Below, piece by piece: positions 5,928-7,347 of a DNA stretch of 7,347 bases. A model generated the notes under the pieces. It saw only the letters and a list, made by a program, of their open reading frames with translations. It was not told the DNA's origin and did no database searches. Each line of letters begins with the position of its first letter. Within the stretch, counting starts at the first letter, position 1. This DNA comes from Candidatus Krumholzibacteriia bacterium (GTDB taxonomy: Bacteria; Krumholzibacteriota; Krumholzibacteriia; Krumholzibacteriales; Krumholzibacteriaceae): positions 1-7,347 of the forward strand of contig JAQTVX010000102.1 of assembly GCA_028706585.1 (NCBI GenBank). Reading direction: 5' to 3'. The translations under genes were made by a program, and so were the position numbers.

Positions 5928-7187
5928 ATGCTCAGACTGCCTCCTCCGCACAAGGTGTCGCTCTCTTCGGGAGCGACGCTTCTCCATCAGCGGAATCCCT
6001 TTTCGCCGACCGTTGCGTTCGGAGTGTGGATCGCGGGAGGATCGAGCCGCGAGAGGGACGAAGAGCGAGGGCTATCGCACCTTCTGGAGCATCTCGTATT
6101 CCGCGGAACCAAGAGCCGGGACGCCCTCACGATCGCTTACGATCTCGAGTCGATCGGCGGGCAGTACGACGCGTTCACGGGGAAAGAGGCGACCTGCTAC
6201 CACGCGAAGGTTCTCCAGGAGCATTTCGGGAGGCTCATCGACGTTCTCGCCGACATCGTCTGCAGGCCCTCCATACCCCAGTCGACTTTCAGGCTCGAGA
6301 AGAACGTCGTTCAGGAGGAGATCCGGAGCATCAACGATTCGCCCGAGGAGCTGGCCCACGAGCTTTTCTACGCGACGCTCTTCAATGACCATCCGCTCGG
6401 CCACCCGGTGACGGGATATCTCAAGGACATCGCACGCTATACGAGAGACGACCTTTTCGCATTCCACGAGAAGACCTACACCGCCTCCGATACCCTCCTC
6501 GGATTCATCGGCAATTTGCCGCTCGACAAGGTCGTCGCAATCCTGGAGGAGAAGTTCCGCTTCCCGCGGAAGCGCTCGCGCGCGCGGCGCCTCGCGATCG
6601 TCGAGAACGAAAAGCGGGTCAGCTCGCGGACACGCGATGAGTGGGCGCAGTCCCACGTGTGCGTCGGGGCCCGAACGGTCCCGGCGCCGCATAAGGACCG
6701 GCATGCGCTCGTCATGATCGCCAACATCCTGGGAGGCGGGGCGACCTCGCGTCTGTTCCAGAGCCTCAGGGAAAAGAAGGGGCTCGTCTACTCGGTATAC
6801 TCTCATGTGAGCTTCTGGCGCGAGGCGGGCACCATCTGCAATTTCTTCTCCGTCGACTCGAAGAATCTCGCCCGTGCGCTGGACATTCTGCACGCGGAGC
6901 TCGCCGATCTCAGAAACGGCGGCGTTCGGGACGAGGAAATCACGAGCGCGAAGGAGCAGGTGAAGGCCGGCATTCTGTTCGGCGTTGAGAGCGTCGAGAA
7001 CAGGCTTTTTCAGGTCATCCAGAGCGAATATTTCCACGGTAGGTACATGCGATTCGACGAGACGATCAAGGCGATCGAGAAGGTCGATCGCGCATCTGTC
7101 ACGGAAGCGGCCGAGCGGTACCTCGCCGGGGACGTTCTGACCTATGCCTCTTGCGGCCGCGTCGCTCTGAAGGGGCTCGTGCCCTGA
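5928..7187 (+). CDS. M16-family zinc metallopeptidase (processing-peptidase-like)
   Basis: The 419-residue protein is a full-length two-domain M16B peptidase, related to mitochondrial processing peptidase beta and Bacillus MlpA/YmxG. The inverted zinc motif is His51-Leu-Leu-Glu54-His55, with the third metal ligand Glu131 in Val-Gln-Glu-Glu-Ile, 76 residues after His55 as in the mitochondrial enzyme. The C-terminal domain carries Ser-Arg-Leu-Phe-Gln-Ser-Leu-Arg-Glu followed by Lys-Lys-Gly-Leu-Val-Tyr, the substrate-binding region typical of the family. It should therefore be active alone or as a homodimer. No signal peptide or membrane segment is visible, so it is probably cytoplasmic. Its start lies 9 bases after the pnp stop without a clear ribosome-binding site, suggesting translational coupling. 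The natural substrate is unknown; members often sit after pnp. Confidence 0.93.
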   Translation: MLRLPPPHKVSLSSGATLLHQRNPFSPTVAFGVWIAGGSSRERDEERGLSHLLEHLVFRGTKSRDALTIAYDLESIGGQYDAFTGKEATCYHAKVLQEHFGRLIDVLADIVCRPSIPQSTFRLEKNVVQEEIRSINDSPEELAHELFYATLFNDHPLGHPVTGYLKDIARYTRDDLFAFHEKTYTASDTLLGFIGNLPLDKVVAILEEKFRFPRKRSRARRLAIVENEKRVSSRTRDEWAQSHVCVGARTVPAPHKDRHALVMIANILGGGATSRLFQSLREKKGLVYSVYSHVSFWREAGTICNFFSVDSKNLARALDILHAELADLRNGGVRDEEITSAKEQVKAGILFGVESVENRLFQVIQSEYFHGRYMRFDETIKAIEKVDRASVTEAAERYLAGDVLTYASCGRVALKGLVP

Positions 7188-7200
7188 AGCGGGAGCGGAT

Positions 7201-7347
7201 ATGGACACCGCCGTGCGGATAAGGATTCGGTACCTGAAGCATCACGAGGGGCTTCCGGCAATCGAGCGCCAGACTCCCGGTTCGAGCGGCTTCGACGTTA
7301 GCGCCGCATGCGCGGACGAGATCGCCGTAGCGCCCGGCTCGGCGGCG
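7201..7347 (+). CDS. dut: dUTP diphosphatase Dut (partial, cut by window end)
   Basis: The first 49 codons of an open frame run off the end of the window. The product has the N-terminal pattern of trimeric dUTPases: a basic first strand (Val-Arg-Ile-Arg-Ile-Arg-Tyr-Leu), then Gly-Leu-Pro-Ala and conserved motif 1, Thr-Pro-Gly-Ser-Ser-Gly-Phe-Asp-Val-Ser-Ala-Ala (residues 25-36), and a following Val-Ala-Pro-Gly turn. The enzyme hydrolyses dUTP to dUMP and pyrophosphate, keeping uracil out of DNA and supplying thymidylate synthesis. GGGAG at 7191-7195 provides a ribosome-binding site 5 bases ahead. The start lies 13 bases after the M16 stop, so both are probably on one transcript. The catalytic motifs 2-5 lie outside the window. 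Confidence 0.88.
   Translation, partial: MDTAVRIRIRYLKHHEGLPAIERQTPGSSGFDVSAACADEIAVAPGSAA

Noticed and set aside
6072..7208. 378-codon minus-strand open frame under the M16 gene
   Set aside because: Shadow of a well-supported metallopeptidase gene; the composition is biased and no family is recognisable.

Overview
The window is a GC-rich stretch of a bacterial chromosome holding a compact housekeeping locus, with every gene on the + strand. In order it carries the possible last codons of an unidentified gene, rbfA, a DHH-family nanoRNase/pAp phosphatase (nrnA-like), truB, ribF, rpsO, pnp, an M16-family metallopeptidase, and the first 49 codons of dut. Versions of this order (rbfA-nrnA-truB-ribF-rpsO-pnp, then M16 and dut) occur in several phyla, including Firmicutes and various high-GC lineages, so the order alone does not fix the taxon. 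The GC-rich codons, good Shine-Dalgarno sites at some genes and rather divergent protein motifs would suit an uncultured high-GC lineage such as the FCB/Eisenbacteria/Krumholzibacteria neighbourhood, but that is only a guess.

Layout. Positions 1-3335 form a tight block (rbfA, nrnA, truB, ribF) with gaps of -8, 5 and 25 bases, probably one transcript continuing from upstream. A good sigma-70-type promoter (TTGACA, 16-base spacer, TATTTT) overlaps the ribF stop codon and starts a leader of about 105 bases in front of rpsO. This leader is the most interesting part of the window. It can form a strong hairpin with G-U/G-C steps like those that ribosomal protein S15 recognises. It also holds a 9-base segment exactly complementary to the rpsO start-codon region, in competition with a small hairpin that would leave the start free. 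Between rpsO and pnp lies a long imperfect stem-loop followed by a U-rich run: a terminator/attenuator, an RNase III target, or both. The M16 gene follows pnp after 9 bases without a clear ribosome-binding site, and dut follows 13 bases later.

How the genes fit together. RbfA (30S maturation), S15 (30S assembly) and TruB (tRNA pseudouridine 55) serve the translation machinery. PNPase shortens RNA and NrnA finishes off the short oligonucleotides. RibF makes FMN and FAD. The M16 peptidase and Dut are frequent neighbours with no obvious mechanistic link. I see no mobile element, CRISPR array, tRNA, rRNA or novel gene system. The candidate novelty is regulatory RNA at rpsO and pnp.
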